Below are positions 63,990-64,000 of a stretch of 64,000 nt of DNA, piece by piece. Location: assembly GCA_029224185.1 (NCBI GenBank), contig CM055188.1:10060997-10124996 (forward strand). The letters run 5' to 3'. The number at the start of each line of letters is the position of its first letter. Within the stretch, counting starts at the first letter, position 1. This stretch comes from Karalla daura. Lineage: Eukaryota; Chordata; Actinopteri; Chaetodontiformes; Leiognathidae. Under the pieces are notes generated by a model. That model ran no database searches, was not told the origin of the DNA, and was given only the letters and a program-made list of their open reading frames with translations. The position numbers and the translations under genes are program-made.

Positions 63990-64000
63990 GTAAGTGTTGC

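Overview
The window looks like nuclear DNA of a ray-finned fish, most likely a spiny-rayed (acanthomorph) teleost. It carries intron-containing vertebrate genes with GT-AG splice sites, very many di-, tri- and tetranucleotide microsatellites, and decayed LINE/SINE remnants. There are no operons, no bacterial-style genes, and no CRISPR arrays. Gene models were built by hand, joining open exons at splice sites and comparing them with vertebrate proteins I remember; no search was run.

Layout. Positions 1-5,700 are microsatellite-rich 5' flank. pmepa1 (+, coding 5,719-10,299) encodes a membrane-anchored NEDD4/SMAD adaptor. A long tract without recognisable coding (10,300-27,160) follows, partly its 3' UTR. 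pck1 (-, coding 27,728-31,773; non-coding exon 1 and TATA box near 32,300) encodes cytosolic PEPCK. After a repeat-bearing gap comes a single MHC class II beta-chain gene (+, 39,489-42,527), then cimip1/C20orf85 (+, 43,473-44,889), a small ciliary gene split over four short exons. chmp4b (+, 46,619-51,946) encodes an ESCRT-III subunit. The 5' part of ahcy (+, from 58,320 and running off the right edge) encodes S-adenosylhomocysteine hydrolase.

The genes do not form one pathway. Their order resembles human chromosome 20 content: PMEPA1, PCK1 and C20orf85 lie together at 20q13 and CHMP4B and AHCY at 20q11, so the fish segment joins the two blocks, with an MHC gene foreign to the human arrangement between them.

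The most interesting signal is in ahcy. Introns 2 and 4 each hold a near-identical 134-nt block, and diverged relatives lie in introns 3 and 1. The two good copies fold as two hairpins separated by an AGAGAA (H box) and end in ACA plus three bases. The similarity stops at that predicted 3' end, and stem substitutions keep pairing. This is what an intron-encoded H/ACA snoRNA family should look like, and the ahcy promoter has a 5'-TOP-like pyrimidine start region, typical of snoRNA host genes. Other points of interest are two perfect RFX X-boxes upstream of cimip1, an MHC II beta chain with altered peptide-anchoring residues and no visible alpha partner, and a 77-nt intron in pmepa1 whose retention would remove the second PY-like motif.
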